From Paraspadella gotoi (taxonomy: Eukaryota > Chaetognatha), in the NCBI GenBank assembly GCA_051294375.1, contig JBJCIZ010000744.1:686264-750263 (forward strand): DNA of 64,000 bases, read 5' to 3'. Shown piece by piece: positions 28,046-38,008 of this stretch (positions within the stretch are counted from its first letter, which is position 1; each line of letters starts with the position of its first letter). Both the position numbers and the translations under genes were made by a program. The notes under the pieces are model-generated. The model ran no database searches, was not told where the DNA came from, and worked only from the letters and a program-made list of their open reading frames with translations.

Positions 28046-28909
28046 GAGAAACAACATCAACCCATACCATTTTTATTTCAGACCAAGAGACCAAGAGAGA
28101 GGAAAATGATGGAGATTTTGGAGAGAATGCGGAGCTCAGATTAAAACTACCAATAGACTTCCTGACGTTTAAACACTGAATAACAAAAGAAGCCGCCCGC
28201 AACGAAAAAAAAAAACAAAGGCGTTCACTGAAATACCAAAAATATAAAATGAAGATATAATAAGAATGTTAAAAAGAGTTTTTAGCGCAAGAACGCGACG
28301 CCGATGAGCGAGAAAAAAGAAGAAGATAAATAGAAATATTTACTCAAAACTCACCCCTTTAAAAAATTTAAACGGTTGGCAACGTAAATCATCTCAACAA
28401 CGTCTCCACATCGACGTGTTGTCCGTTCGAACATTGCGTAAAAAACTTCGTTCCAATTTATTCTCAGAAATTCCGAGATGATAGATGTCGCTTGTATGAG
28501 AAGAAATGAACGGGCCTTGCTTCCAATAACCGGTCAAGATAATCCGTCANNNNNNNNNNNNNNNNNNNNNNNNNGATCAGATGGAATTCTTTTTCGTATT
28601 TGTTGCAAAACGTATTTGCCGCCGTCGTCTTGGACGGATGTCGTTTATTTCCTATATGATGAAGTCGTTCTGTGATATTTTTGAGAACCAATAGAAAATC
28701 GGCTTAGATATCAACGACTCCCTTTAACGCAAAAGTTCCTTGCAGCGATTTTGAATTGACAGCATCCATTCGTTTCCCTCTTTCGACCACATCGCAATGG
28801 AGTCATCTATGAAAAGACGATGTCGAGCCGCCGCGCGGGAGAGCCACTTTAGTGATGGTATGCTGGCATTAGATGATGCCAAAATAACGAGAATCTCTTC
28901 TCTTGATGC
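27970..28909. other. scrambled, gap-filled segment between genes C and D
   Basis: A junction sequence of about 75-80 bp (GACGATGTCGAGCCGCCG... to ...CCAAAATAACGAGAA) occurs at 27970-28045 and again at 28812-28894. Between them lie a noisy gene D tail (28380-28500), a 25-bp N run (28550-28574) and a noisy Ig1 exon. The order is biologically inconsistent: the gene D tail is separated from gene D by a piece of gene C. Confidence 0.65.
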
Positions 28910-30547
28910 TTGATCAGTGTCTTTCAAGTAGAGGGCGTTGGCCATCTTCGCAAATCCGTCCGTCCACTCGGAATCCCGGTCCGACTCTTGAATCCTCTTC
29001 ATCAACTTCATGGTCATGGTGCCGTGTGGATCGACGGTATTTTTTGGTTGGTAAAATTGAAAAGTCCCAGCGTCGAATCCTTTGTCCGCGATTCCGAAAA
29101 AGTCGGAGTCTGCCATGGTGCCCTGAGCGATGACGGCTCGGGTCCCGTACTGACTTTCGTTCGACGAAAAGAATCCTTTTCTATAAAAGACGAAAGCGAC
29201 GACGACGGTCAAGATCATGAGGAAGAAAGTCCCGCCCCCGAGCAGGAGAAGTCCCTTGTTTCCTCCGATAAAAGATCCGCCGTCGTCGTCGTCATCTCCG
29301 CGACGAAAGACCTTCTCGTCCCTCTGCATCTCTCCCACGAGAATCTCCACTTTCCCGCTGGCGACGGTTCGATATCCAGAGATTTTGAGAATCGCGCGCA
29401 GAGACTCTTGACCGTAATTCTCAGTCTGGACATCGAACTTGGCGAGGATGCCGCCGGGAATCTCCTCGATCATCTCGCGGCGTTGGCGTTGGATGAAGTC
29501 GTCGTCGACGTACCAGGAGATGTTGGAATTCGGCGGAATCGGGTTGACGAAGACGCGGCATTCCACGCGGGCCACGCCCCCTTCCTTGGGACGGATCTTG
29601 TCCGGGCAGGAGACGACGGGGCCGTGGATGAGACCCGCCGAGACGGACTTGACGACGGGCCGTTCCGGATCGAGAGAGTTAGGGACCTTTAGAGAGACTT
29701 TGAGGTTGGAGTCGCGGACCGAGAGATGATGATTGGTCAGTTTCAGCGTCGCGCGGATGGAATCGGCCGTCGACTGAAAACTGGTGATTTTGAGCCGCTC
29801 GTCTTTCCCGCCGAAATCCCAGGCGATGGAGGAGACGGACGGGAGTGGGTTGCCCACGATCTCGCACTTGATCAAGAATTCCTTTTCTTCTGGACGAAAG
29901 AGAAGATTCGAGGGACACGATATTTTGGGCTCGAACTGCACGTCGAGGCGACCGAAGGAGCATGATGGTCGAGGGGTTTGCGGATCCCAGTTGGGATGAA
30001 GGATCTCGCATTTTAACTCTTTTTCGTGATCGAGATGCTTGGCGGTGTAGTCGACGGAAGACTTGAGAAGTTCGTCGGCGAAGTCGGCGCGACTTTCGAG
30101 CGTCTCGTCGCCGAGAGACCAAGAGACGTCGGCGGGGATGGAGGCGAAACCGAAGATTGAAGCCGAACATGAAAACTGGAAATGACGATCCTCCACGACG
30201 GAATCCACTTCCGGTTGGCAAAGCGGCGCGCCGACGACGACGAGGCCGAATTTGAAGTTGTTGTTGCAAATAAAGACGCCGGAGTCGGTGGATTTGACGC
30301 TGGAAATGGTCATGATGTAATTGCGGCCTTTTTGGGAGAATGAGTAACGAGAAGAGTCGACGTTCGACAATATATTTGTACCAGCAGCCAAAACTGTATC
30401 GCTTCCTTTATTTTCTTTTGACCAAACGGCGATGTTATCAGAAGCGCAGGAGAAAGAAACTTTGCCGTCGAGTGGGACGGCAGTTTCTTCGATGGAAACG
30501 GCGGAGGAAATGCCCAAAAAAGGCAGGAGAAAAATAAAGTGGAGCAT
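28380..30547 (-). CDS. gene D: intronless Ig4-TM-EF-hand receptor, tail displaced
   Basis: Start at MLHFIFLLPFLGISSAVS (30547), which gives a clean signal peptide; the longer upstream frame looks like readthrough. Ig1 (AVWSKEN, GVFICNN), Ig2 (HFQFSC), Ig3 (CPSNLLFRPEEKEFLIKC), Ig4 (CRVFVNPIPPNSNISWYVDDDF), TM (GGGTFFLMILTVVVAFVFY) and the tail are intact down to LKDTDQ near 28910, where the frame runs into unrelated scrambled sequence. A frameshifted remnant of the expected tail end is at about 28500-28380. It belongs to the ectodomain subtype with SNLLF and EEIPGGILAKF, shared with genes F and G. Only a degraded promoter motif is visible near 30640-30665. Confidence 0.75.
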
Positions 30548-30799
30548 TTTCAAAGAGAAGAATGAGAAACTCGAAAACAAGGAATGAAATCCGAGTGAGG
30601 ATTGGACAAATGACGACGAAGAAAGACGAGAATAACCAAGAGCGCAGATACGACTGGTAAGGATACAAAGCGGATGAATAGAGAACAAATATGATTGCGG
30701 GAAATTGCGAGAAAAACATAAGAACAACCAACTCTTAAGTTTTTTGGAAAATAAGAAAAAAACCATCATATCGTTATCAAAAAAATTTTTGGTGAGAAT

Positions 30800-31109
30800 T
30801 TATTTTTTATTTAGTAAAAATAAAAAAAATTTAATAAAAATAAGGAAATAATAAAGAAGGAAATAAAGAAAGGGAAAAAAAAGAGAAAAAAAGAAAAATA
30901 AAGAAAAAAGAAAAGAGAAAAGAAAAGAAGAGAAGAGAAGAGAAGAGAAGAGAAAAGAAAGAAAAAGAAAAGAAAAATAAGGAAATAATAAAGAAGAATA
31001 AAGAAAGGGAAAAGAGAAAAAAAAAAAAGTAAAGAAAAAAGAAAAGAAAAAGGAAAAGAAAGAGGAAAGAAAAGAAGAGAAAAGAAAGAAAAGAAGGAAA
31101 AGAGTAAAC
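30800..31109. repeat. purine tract of about 300 bp immediately after gene E
   Basis: The plus strand is almost all A/G with AAGAG and AAAGA units, beginning right at the gene E stop. TTTATT on the plus strand near 30801 (AATAAA on the sense strand) follows the tract, consistent with a C/U-rich 3' UTR ending in a poly(A) signal. Confidence 0.85.
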
Positions 31110-32936
31110 TCAAACGGAAGGGAAATCAATCCTCAAGAGCGTCTCGACGTCGACGTGTTGCCCGTTGGAGCATTGGACAAAAACCTCGTCCAATTTATTC
31201 TCAGAAATCCCGAGATGATAGATGTCGCTGTAGGAGAGAATTACGGGTTTCGCCTCCATGACGGTGAGGTACCCATCTTGATCAGTATCCTTGAGATACA
31301 AAGCGTTGGCCATTTTCGCGAAGCCGTCCGTCCACTCGGAATCTCTGTCAGACTCTTGGATCCTCTTCATCAACTTCATGGTCATGGTGCCGTGTGGGTC
31401 GACGGTATTTTTTGGTTGATAAAATTGAAAAGTCCCAGCGTCGAATCCTTTATCCGCGATTCCGAAAAAGTCCGAATCCGCCATCGTGCCTTGTGCAATA
31501 ACGGCTCTTGTCCCGTATTGACTCTCGTTCGAAGAAAAGAAGCCTTTCCGATAAAATATCACCGCGACGACGACGGTCAATATCATGAGAAAGAACGTCC
31601 CTCCCCCAAGCAACAGCAGCCCGTCATTGCTGTCGATGAAGGAGCCTTCGGAGTCGCCTCTCTCCCGTCGAGGATTCTCATCGCTCTGCATGTGAGGGAC
31701 GGTCACATGGACGATCTCTCCTCGGGCGTCGATGAGTCCCGAGATCTTGAGGGTCACCTTGAGCGAGTCCTTTCCATATTGATCCGGGTCCAACTCCATG
31801 GCGACTCGGACTCCATTGGGAATCTTCTTCGCCAGTTCCATCCTCTGCCGTTGGATGAAGTCGTCGTCCACGTACCACGAGATGTTGGAGCTCGGCGGCA
31901 CCGGATTCACGTGGACGTCGCAGACGACCTTCGTGACGCCGACGACCCTCTCCGCGTCGACGACGAGCGTCTTCGGGCAGACGATGTCGGGTCCGTGGAC
32001 GAAGCGGGCGGCAATGGACTTGGTGACTCGGTCAGGCCCGCCCACTTTGTTTGGAACGACCAGGGTCACGTTGAGATTGGAGTTTCTCACCGAGAGGTGG
32101 TGCCTGGTCAGTTTGAGCGAAGCGACGATCGAATCATCTTTTTGAGTGAAACTCGGAAACTTTCTCCGCTCCTCGTTTTTCTCAAAGATCCAATCGATTT
32201 CGCCGACTTTGGGCAAAGGATTTCCGAAGATCGTGCAGCGGATCATGAAGTGCTCGTCGCTGGGGAGGAAGAGCCTCTCCGACGGACACTCGATCTTCGG
32301 GCGAAACTGGACGTTGAAATCGCCGAAGGAGCAAGACGGCGCCGGGAACGCCGGGTCCCAGTGGGGATGGCGGACGAAACATTGGAGGCGCTTCCCGTGA
32401 TCGGGATGTTTGGCCGTGTAGGAAACGACGGAGCGGAGAGCGTCGGGCGTGGATCGATCTTCGCCCGTCACGGCGTCGTCGTCGAGCGTCCACTCGACGC
32501 GGCCGGCGGCGCCCTTTTCGAATTGATGGACGGGCGACGCGCAGGAGAACTCGAAGTGGTCGTCCTCTTTGAGAGCGCCGAGGGACGGCGAACAGATCGG
32601 CGTCTCAACGACGATGAGGAAATATTCGTTGTCTGTGTTGCAGATGAATTTCCCGGCGTCGGAGGCGAAGACGTTTTTGATGGAAAGAGAAAAGTCGTTG
32701 CCTTTTCGGGAGAAGGAATAGCGAGAGGTGTCGACGCCGGGGAGAGCGACTTCTCCAGCGGCGATGCTTTTGTCGTTCAAACCAGCTTTTTTATTCCAAA
32801 TTGCGATCGCTTCAGTTGTGCAGATAAAATTAACAGAGCCTCCGACAGGAACAGCGACTCTGTAGTTGGCCAAAGCTGACGATGACAGACTTAAAAACGG
32901 CAAAATTGCCGCGATAAAAATATATCGAGTAACCAT
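31110..32936 (-). CDS. gene E: intronless Ig4-TM-EF-hand receptor (608 aa)
   Basis: Complete single-exon member. Signal peptide MVTRYIFIAAILPFLSLSSS; Ig1 with NFICTTEAIAIWNKK and GKFICN; Ig2 with HFEFSC/LQCFVRHP; Ig3 with IECPSERLFLPSDEHFMIRC; Ig4 with CDVHVNPVPPSSNISWYVDDDF; TM GGGTFFLMILTVVVAVIFY; tail with EF loop DTDQDGYLTVME and an ITIM-like ILSYSDI. The C-terminus is RIDFPSV where paralogs have RMIS. An antisense frame of 574 codons over this gene is a codon-bias shadow. The promoter module lies about 70 bp upstream. Confidence 0.9.
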   Translation of the reverse strand: MVTRYIFIAAILPFLSLSSSALANYRVAVPVGGSVNFICTTEAIAIWNKKAGLNDKSIAAGEVALPGVDTSRYSFSRKGNDFSLSIKNVFASDAGKFICNTDNEYFLIVVETPICSPSLGALKEDDHFEFSCASPVHQFEKGAAGRVEWTLDDDAVTGEDRSTPDALRSVVSYTAKHPDHGKRLQCFVRHPHWDPAFPAPSCSFGDFNVQFRPKIECPSERLFLPSDEHFMIRCTIFGNPLPKVGEIDWIFEKNEERRKFPSFTQKDDSIVASLKLTRHHLSVRNSNLNVTLVVPNKVGGPDRVTKSIAARFVHGPDIVCPKTLVVDAERVVGVTKVVCDVHVNPVPPSSNISWYVDDDFIQRQRMELAKKIPNGVRVAMELDPDQYGKDSLKVTLKISGLIDARGEIVHVTVPHMQSDENPRRERGDSEGSFIDSNDGLLLLGGGTFFLMILTVVVAVIFYRKGFFSSNESQYGTRAVIAQGTMADSDFFGIADKGFDAGTFQFYQPKNTVDPHGTMTMKLMKRIQESDRDSEWTDGFAKMANALYLKDTDQDGYLTVMEAKPVILSYSDIYHLGISENKLDEVFVQCSNGQHVDVETLLRIDFPSV

Positions 32937-33004
32937 CTCGGCCTTTGATTAAAAATGAAATGAGGAAAGGAAAGGAAGAATCAATGAAGAGGGGAGATGA
33001 GACC

Positions 33005-33072
33005 GGTAGAGACGCCTACCGTCGCGGCGTCAAAAATACGACATAAAAGCGATGCTTGAAAGAAAACAAAAG
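33005..33072 (-). promoter_or_regulatory. family promoter module of gene E
   Basis: GGTAGAGACGCCTACCGTCG begins at 33005 and AAAACAAAAG is at 33063-33072. Same order and similar spacing as the other copies. Confidence 0.65.
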
Positions 33073-33179
33073 ACAAGCGGAGCAGGGCTCGTACAAGAAA
33101 CTTTAAAAAAACATTTTATTCAAAAATGGAGGCCTTTTAAATTTTTTCCAAAAGGAGCGTCATAATTAAATTATTAGAA

Positions 33180-33515
33180 GATTGGCATCGTTACAAGCGC
33201 AAACAAAACAAAATTAAACAAGTTAAGGAAAAAAAGAAATAAGAGGGATGATAAAAGAGAGGGAGAAAAAAGAAGAAAAAAAGACAAAAAGAAAAGAAAG
33301 AAAAAATAAAACGGAGGAGATAAAAGAGAAAAAAAAGAAAATAAAAAAGAAAAAAGTAATAAAAACAAAAAAAATTAAAAAAGAAAGAAAGAAAGAAAAA
33401 AGAAAACGGAGGAGATAAAAGAGAAAAAAAAAGATAATAAAAAAGAAAAAATTAATAAAAACAAAAAAATTAAAAAAGAAAAAAATAAAGCTTCATTTAT
33501 CACTTACCCATAGAA
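33180..33515. repeat. purine-rich tract with a tandem duplication of about 95 bp
   Basis: A/G-rich DNA directly below the gene F stop. The unit starting ACGGAGGAGATAAAAGAG occurs near 33311 and again near 33405 with almost identical following sequence. TTTATT at about 33115 could be the sense-strand AATAAA. Confidence 0.85.
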
Positions 33516-33522
33516 ACTCATT

Positions 33523-35334
33523 TCAAACAACGGAGATCATCCTCAGCAGCGTCTCAACGTCAACGTGCTGTCCATTCGAACATTGAGTGAAAACGTCGTC
33601 TAATTTGTTCTCCGTGATTCCCAAATGATAGATGTCGCTGTAGGACATGACCACCGGCTTCGCCTCCATCACCGTTAGATATCCATCCTGATCAGTGTCC
33701 TTCAAATAGAGGGCGTTGGCCATCTTGGCGAATCCGTCCGTCCATTCGGTGTCCCTCTCCGAATCCTGGATCCTCTTCATCAACTTCATGGTCATGGTGC
33801 CGTGAGGATCAACCGTGTTTCTCGGTTGATAGAATTGAAAAGTCCCAGCGTCGAATCCTTTATCCGCGATTCCGAAAAAGTCGGAATCCGCCATCGTGCC
33901 TTGCGCAATAACGGCCCTGGTTCCGTATTGACTTTCGTTGGACGAAAAAAATCCTTTGCGATAAAAAACAAAGGCGACGACGACGGTGAGAATCATGAGA
34001 AAGAAAGTTCCGCCTCCGAGCAAAACGAGTCCTTTGTTTCCATCGAGAAAAGCCTCGTCCTCTCTTCGATCCCCGCGTCGAATCTTCTCGTCTCTCTGCA
34101 TCTCCCCGACGAGGATGTCCACCTTTCCGCTGGCCACAGTCCGATACCCAGAGATTTTGAGGATGGCCTTGAGAAGGTCCTTGCCGTAGTTGTCGGTCTG
34201 GACCTCGAACTTGGCGATGATTCCGCCGGGGATTTTCTCGATCATGTCCTGTCTTTGTCGCTGGATAAAATCATCGTCCACGTACCACGAGATGTTCGAA
34301 TTGGGCGGAATCGGATTGACGAAGACTCGACAGGCGACCTTGGCCACGCCCTCGTGCTTTTCCTTCACTTCCAGCTTCTCCGGACACGAGACGACGGGGC
34401 CGTGGACGAGCCCCGCCGAGATGGTCTTGCTCACGGTCGACTTAGGATCGAGAGAGTTGGGAACCTTGAGAGTCACGTCGACGTTCGACTCGCGGGCGGA
34501 GAGGTGATGCCCCGTCAGCTTCAGCGTCGCCTCGATGGAATCGTCCGTCGATTTGAAGCTCGTGATCTTGAGCCGTTCTTCGTTTTTGCCGAATTCCCAC
34601 TTGATGGAACCGATCTGAGGAAGAGGATTGGCGACGATGACGCATTTGATGAGAAACTCTTTGTCTTCCGGTTTGAAGAGGAGATTCGAGGGACATCGGA
34701 TTTTCGGTTCGAATTGAACGTCGAGTTTTCCGAAGGAACAAGAAGGTCGAGGGTAGTTGACGTCCCAGTTGGGATGCTCGACGACGCAGCGAAGTTCCTT
34801 CTCTCGATCCACGTATTTGGCGACGTAAGAGAGAGAAGATTTAATAGTATCGGCGTCTGATTCGTCGCCGGCGACGACGACGTCATCGCCGAGAAACCAA
34901 CGGATCTTTCCGGCGTTTCCGGCGCCGGTTTTGTGGGTCGCGGCGGCGCAGGAGAGATCGTAGTGTCGATCTTCTACGACGGATTTCAATTCTGGAGAGC
35001 ATCGAGGTTCACCGACGACGATCAAGTTGAATTTGAAGACGTTGTTGCAGATAAAGTTGCCGGAATCTTCTGGTTTTACGTTTTTAATCGTCATTTTATA
35101 GACGTTTAACTTTTTCTCGAAAATGTAGCGGGAAGAATCGACGTTGGGAAGAATTGAATTTCCCGCGGCTAATAAAGTGCTAGCAACTTTTCCTTCTTCC
35201 ACTTTCGCCCACATCGCGATAGTTTCCGAGTTACAAGTGAAAGAAACATCACCACCGACGGGGAGAGCAATTTCTTTAACGTCCTCACAGAAAATGACTC
35301 CAAAAATGGACAAAGAAATTAGTAGAAAATACAT
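33523..35334 (-). CDS. gene F: intronless Ig4-TM-EF-hand receptor (603 aa)
   Basis: Complete single exon. Signal peptide MYFLLISLSIFGVIFC; Ig1 with VSFTCNSETIAMWAK and GNFICNN; Ig2 with HYDLSC; Ig3 with IRCPSNLLFKPEDKEFLIKC; Ig4 with CRVFVNPIPPNSNISWYVDDDF and EKIPGGIIAKFEVQ; TM GGGTFFLMILTVVVAFVFY; EF loop DTDQDGYLTVME. It is the SNLLF/PGGI ectodomain subtype, whereas its TM and tail are nearly the same as those of the other subtype. Confidence 0.9.
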   Translation of the reverse strand: MYFLLISLSIFGVIFCEDVKEIALPVGGDVSFTCNSETIAMWAKVEEGKVASTLLAAGNSILPNVDSSRYIFEKKLNVYKMTIKNVKPEDSGNFICNNVFKFNLIVVGEPRCSPELKSVVEDRHYDLSCAAATHKTGAGNAGKIRWFLGDDVVVAGDESDADTIKSSLSYVAKYVDREKELRCVVEHPNWDVNYPRPSCSFGKLDVQFEPKIRCPSNLLFKPEDKEFLIKCVIVANPLPQIGSIKWEFGKNEERLKITSFKSTDDSIEATLKLTGHHLSARESNVDVTLKVPNSLDPKSTVSKTISAGLVHGPVVSCPEKLEVKEKHEGVAKVACRVFVNPIPPNSNISWYVDDDFIQRQRQDMIEKIPGGIIAKFEVQTDNYGKDLLKAILKISGYRTVASGKVDILVGEMQRDEKIRRGDRREDEAFLDGNKGLVLLGGGTFFLMILTVVVAFVFYRKGFFSSNESQYGTRAVIAQGTMADSDFFGIADKGFDAGTFQFYQPRNTVDPHGTMTMKLMKRIQDSERDTEWTDGFAKMANALYLKDTDQDGYLTVMEAKPVVMSYSDIYHLGITENKLDDVFTQCSNGQHVDVETLLRMISVV

Positions 35335-35420
35335 TTTGAGAGAAAATATTAAGAATTCATCGATTAAGTGAAGAAGAATGAAAAGGAGGGGAGATTGAAG
35401 AAAGAGGAGAGCAGATAAGG

Positions 35421-35489
35421 CAAGTAGAGACCTCTACGGGCAACTAAGGCATTTGAAGGAAATCGTCAACCAACTCGGGAAAACAAAAG
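35421..35489 (-). promoter_or_regulatory. family promoter module of gene F
   Basis: CAAGTAGAGACCTCTACGGG at 35421-35440 (about 90 bp before the ATG), with AAACAAAAG at 35481-35489. GCAGATAAGG just gene-proximal also recurs upstream of gene B. Confidence 0.65.
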
Positions 35490-35614
35490 ATCATCTTACA
35501 AGTAAATTTAACGAAGGCAGCATTTACTCCGAAACACAAATAGGAAATATTTGAAAAATAAAACAAATCTAGAGATATATGTAGAATGAAAACAATTTTG
35601 TAAGTAAAAGATTT

Positions 35615-35672
35615 AAAAGAAGAAAGAAAGAGAAAGAAAGAAAGAAAGAAAGAAAGAAAAATTAAAAAAAAG
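35615..35672. repeat. (GAAA)n purine tract below gene G
   Basis: Simple repeat starting about 25 bp past the gene G stop codon, at the same relative place as the tracts after genes B, C, E and F. Confidence 0.9.
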
Positions 35673-35696
35673 AATGAACTTACACATTACGCCTTC

Positions 35697-37516
35697 CTAC
35701 GAAACGGAGATCATCCTGAGCAGCGTCTCCACATCAACGTGCTGCCCATTGGAGCATTGCATGAAGACATCGTCGAGTCGGGTCTCGCTGATGCCGAGGT
35801 GATAAATGTCGCTGTAGGACATCACCACTGGCTTCGCCTCCATCACCGTTAAATATCCGTCCTGATCAGTGTCCTTCAAGTAGAGAGCGTTGGCCATCTT
35901 GGCGAAGCCGTCCGTCCACTCTGAATCTCGGTCCGATTCTGGATCCTCTTCATCAACTTCATGGTCATCGTGCCGTGCGGGTCGAGGGTATTTTTGGGCT
36001 GATAAAATTGAAAAGTCCCAGCGTCGAATCCTTTGTCCGCGACGCCAAAGAAGTCCGAATCTGCCATTGTCCCCTGGGCGATGACGGCTCTGGTTCCGTA
36101 TTGACTCTCGTTGGAAGAGAAGAATCCCTTTCGATAAAAGACGAGAGCGACGACGACGGTGACGATCATGAGGAAGAAGGTTCCTCCGCCCAACAGGAGC
36201 AACCCTTTGTTGCCTCCGACGAAGGAGGCGTCCTCGTCGTCGTCGCGGCGGCGAAACGTCTTCTCGTCTCTCTGCATCTCCCCGACGAGGATGTCCACCT
36301 TTCCGCTGGCGACAGTCCTGTAGCCGGAGATCTTGACGATCGCTTTCAACGCCTCCTTGCCGTAGTTGTCCGTCTGCACCTCGAACTTGGCGAGGATGCC
36401 GCCGGGAATCTCCTCGATCATCTCGCGGCGTTGGCGTTGAATGAAGTCGTCGTCGACGTACCACGAGATGTTGGAATTCGGCGGGACGGGGTTGACGAAG
36501 ATGCGGCACTCGACCTTGGCCAACCCTTCGTCCTTTTTCTCGACCTGGAGCCTCTCCGGACAAGAGACGACGGGTCCGTGGATGAGGCCGACGTCGATCT
36601 CTTTCTCCACAAACTCTTTCTTCCCGCTCAACGCGTTGGGCACCTTGAGGACGAGTTTGAGGTTGGCTTTGCGCACGGAGAGGTGGTGGCTCGTGAGCTT
36701 GAGCGAGGCTTCCACCGAATCGTCCTTGACTTGAAAACTGGTGATTTTGAGTCGTTCGTCGGCGCGGTCGAAGAGCCACTGGATATCACCGACGGCCGGC
36801 AAGGGGTTTCCCTTGACGAAGCATTTGATCAGGAACTGTTTGTCTTCCGGCTTGAAGAGCAGATTGGAAGGACAGCGGATCTTTGGCTCGAACTGAACAT
36901 CGAGTTGGCCAAAGGAGCAAGAAGGAGGAGGGATTTTAGAATCCCAATTCGGATGGAGGATCTCGCAACGCAGCTCCTTGTCGCGGTCGAGATGTTTGGC
37001 GGTGTAGTCGAAGACGGAAGAGACGATTCCATCGACCTCATTGTCTTCGTGAACGATCCTCTCTCCGCCAAGAGTCCACCGCGTCTCGGCGGCGCCGCCA
37101 TGGTCGCCGTGAATCCCGGCGCCGCAAGTGAACCGATAGTGTCGGTCTTCCACCACCGCCTGACGTCCGGCGGGAGAGCATACAGGCGCTTCAATGACGA
37201 CCAGGCGAAATTCAAAGACGTTGTTGCAGATGAAGACGCCGGCGTCGGTGGCGCGGACGGAGGAGACGGTCATGACATAATCGCCGCCATTTTGGGTGAA
37301 GGAATAGCGGGAGGCGTCCACGTTGGGGAGGATTGATGTACCTGCGGCTAACAAGGTTGAAGGTTTTCCGCCTTCTTCAAATTTTGCCCACATAGCTATT
37401 CCCTCAGAGGAGCAAACGAATGAAACATCTCCCCCGACAGGAACGGCCGACTCCTTGGCCGAATCCCCGTTGATTAAATTTGCAGATAAAAACACGAGTT
37501 GCAGAATGAAAATCAT
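35697..37516 (-). CDS. gene G: intronless Ig4-TM-EF-hand receptor with one frameshift in the tail
   Basis: The frame from 37516 is open through signal peptide (MIFILQLVFLSANLI), Ig1 (VSFVCSSEGIAMWAK, GVFICNN), Ig2, Ig3 (IRCPSNLLFKPEDKQFLIKC), Ig4 (CRIFVNPVPPNSNISWYVDDDF), TM (GGGTFFLMIVTVVVALVFY) and the first part of the tail. Near 35940 the sequence lacks one base relative to all paralogs (KRIQ then NRTEIQ instead of ESDRDSEW), so that frame stops at 35876. The rest of the tail, including DTDQDGYLTVME and ending LLRMISVS at 35697, is intact in the next frame. It is either a recent inactivating mutation or a base error. Confidence 0.85.
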
Positions 37517-37614
37517 TTTGGAAAAATTGTAAAGTCAAAAACCGAAGAAAAGAGACACCGAGCAACGAGAAAAAAGAATGGAAGGAGAAAAGAAATGAAA
37601 GAGTGGAGATAAGA

Positions 37615-37683
37615 CAAGTAGAGGCGCCTTTAGTCGAAAGAAGGGAACCATCACCGACGCACGCTCGGTCGCCGAAAACAAAT
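37615..37683 (-). promoter_or_regulatory. family promoter module of gene G
   Basis: CAAGTAGAGGCGCCTTTAGTCG begins at 37615 (GGCGCC variant of the core); AAAACAAAT is at 37675-37683. Confidence 0.55.
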
Positions 37684-38008
37684 GAACAGTCAATGTTGTT
37701 TTTGTTTTATGGCGTCAGAAAAAAGTCATGATCTAAACGGATAAAAACGCCAAAAAACAGCCACAAAAAAGAGGAAAGTAAAAAGGAACTTACCCTAATA
37801 TATCCGTTGAGATTAGAGCGCGTCCTTTTTCTGAATAAAAATAAAAAATAAATATAAATCAAAATCAATATATGTATAGATTGATTTTAAAAACTTTTAT
37901 TTTTTTCTGAAATTCCAATAAACTTTTTAATATTCGTGTGAATGATGGCTGAGAGCATTTTCGACATTTTCAATGCAAGATATTGCAGCATCTACTGAAC
38001 TGACCTTT

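Noticed and set aside
30800-31129. Phe/Ser/Leu-only ORFs of 100-110 codons
   Set aside because: Translation of a simple purine/pyrimidine repeat tract; no conserved or complex sequence.
31155-32879. 574-codon plus-strand ORF
   Set aside because: Exactly antisense to gene E; similar long antisense frames overlie genes B, C0, F and G. They result from the strong codon bias of the real genes and have no signal peptide, domain or splice context.
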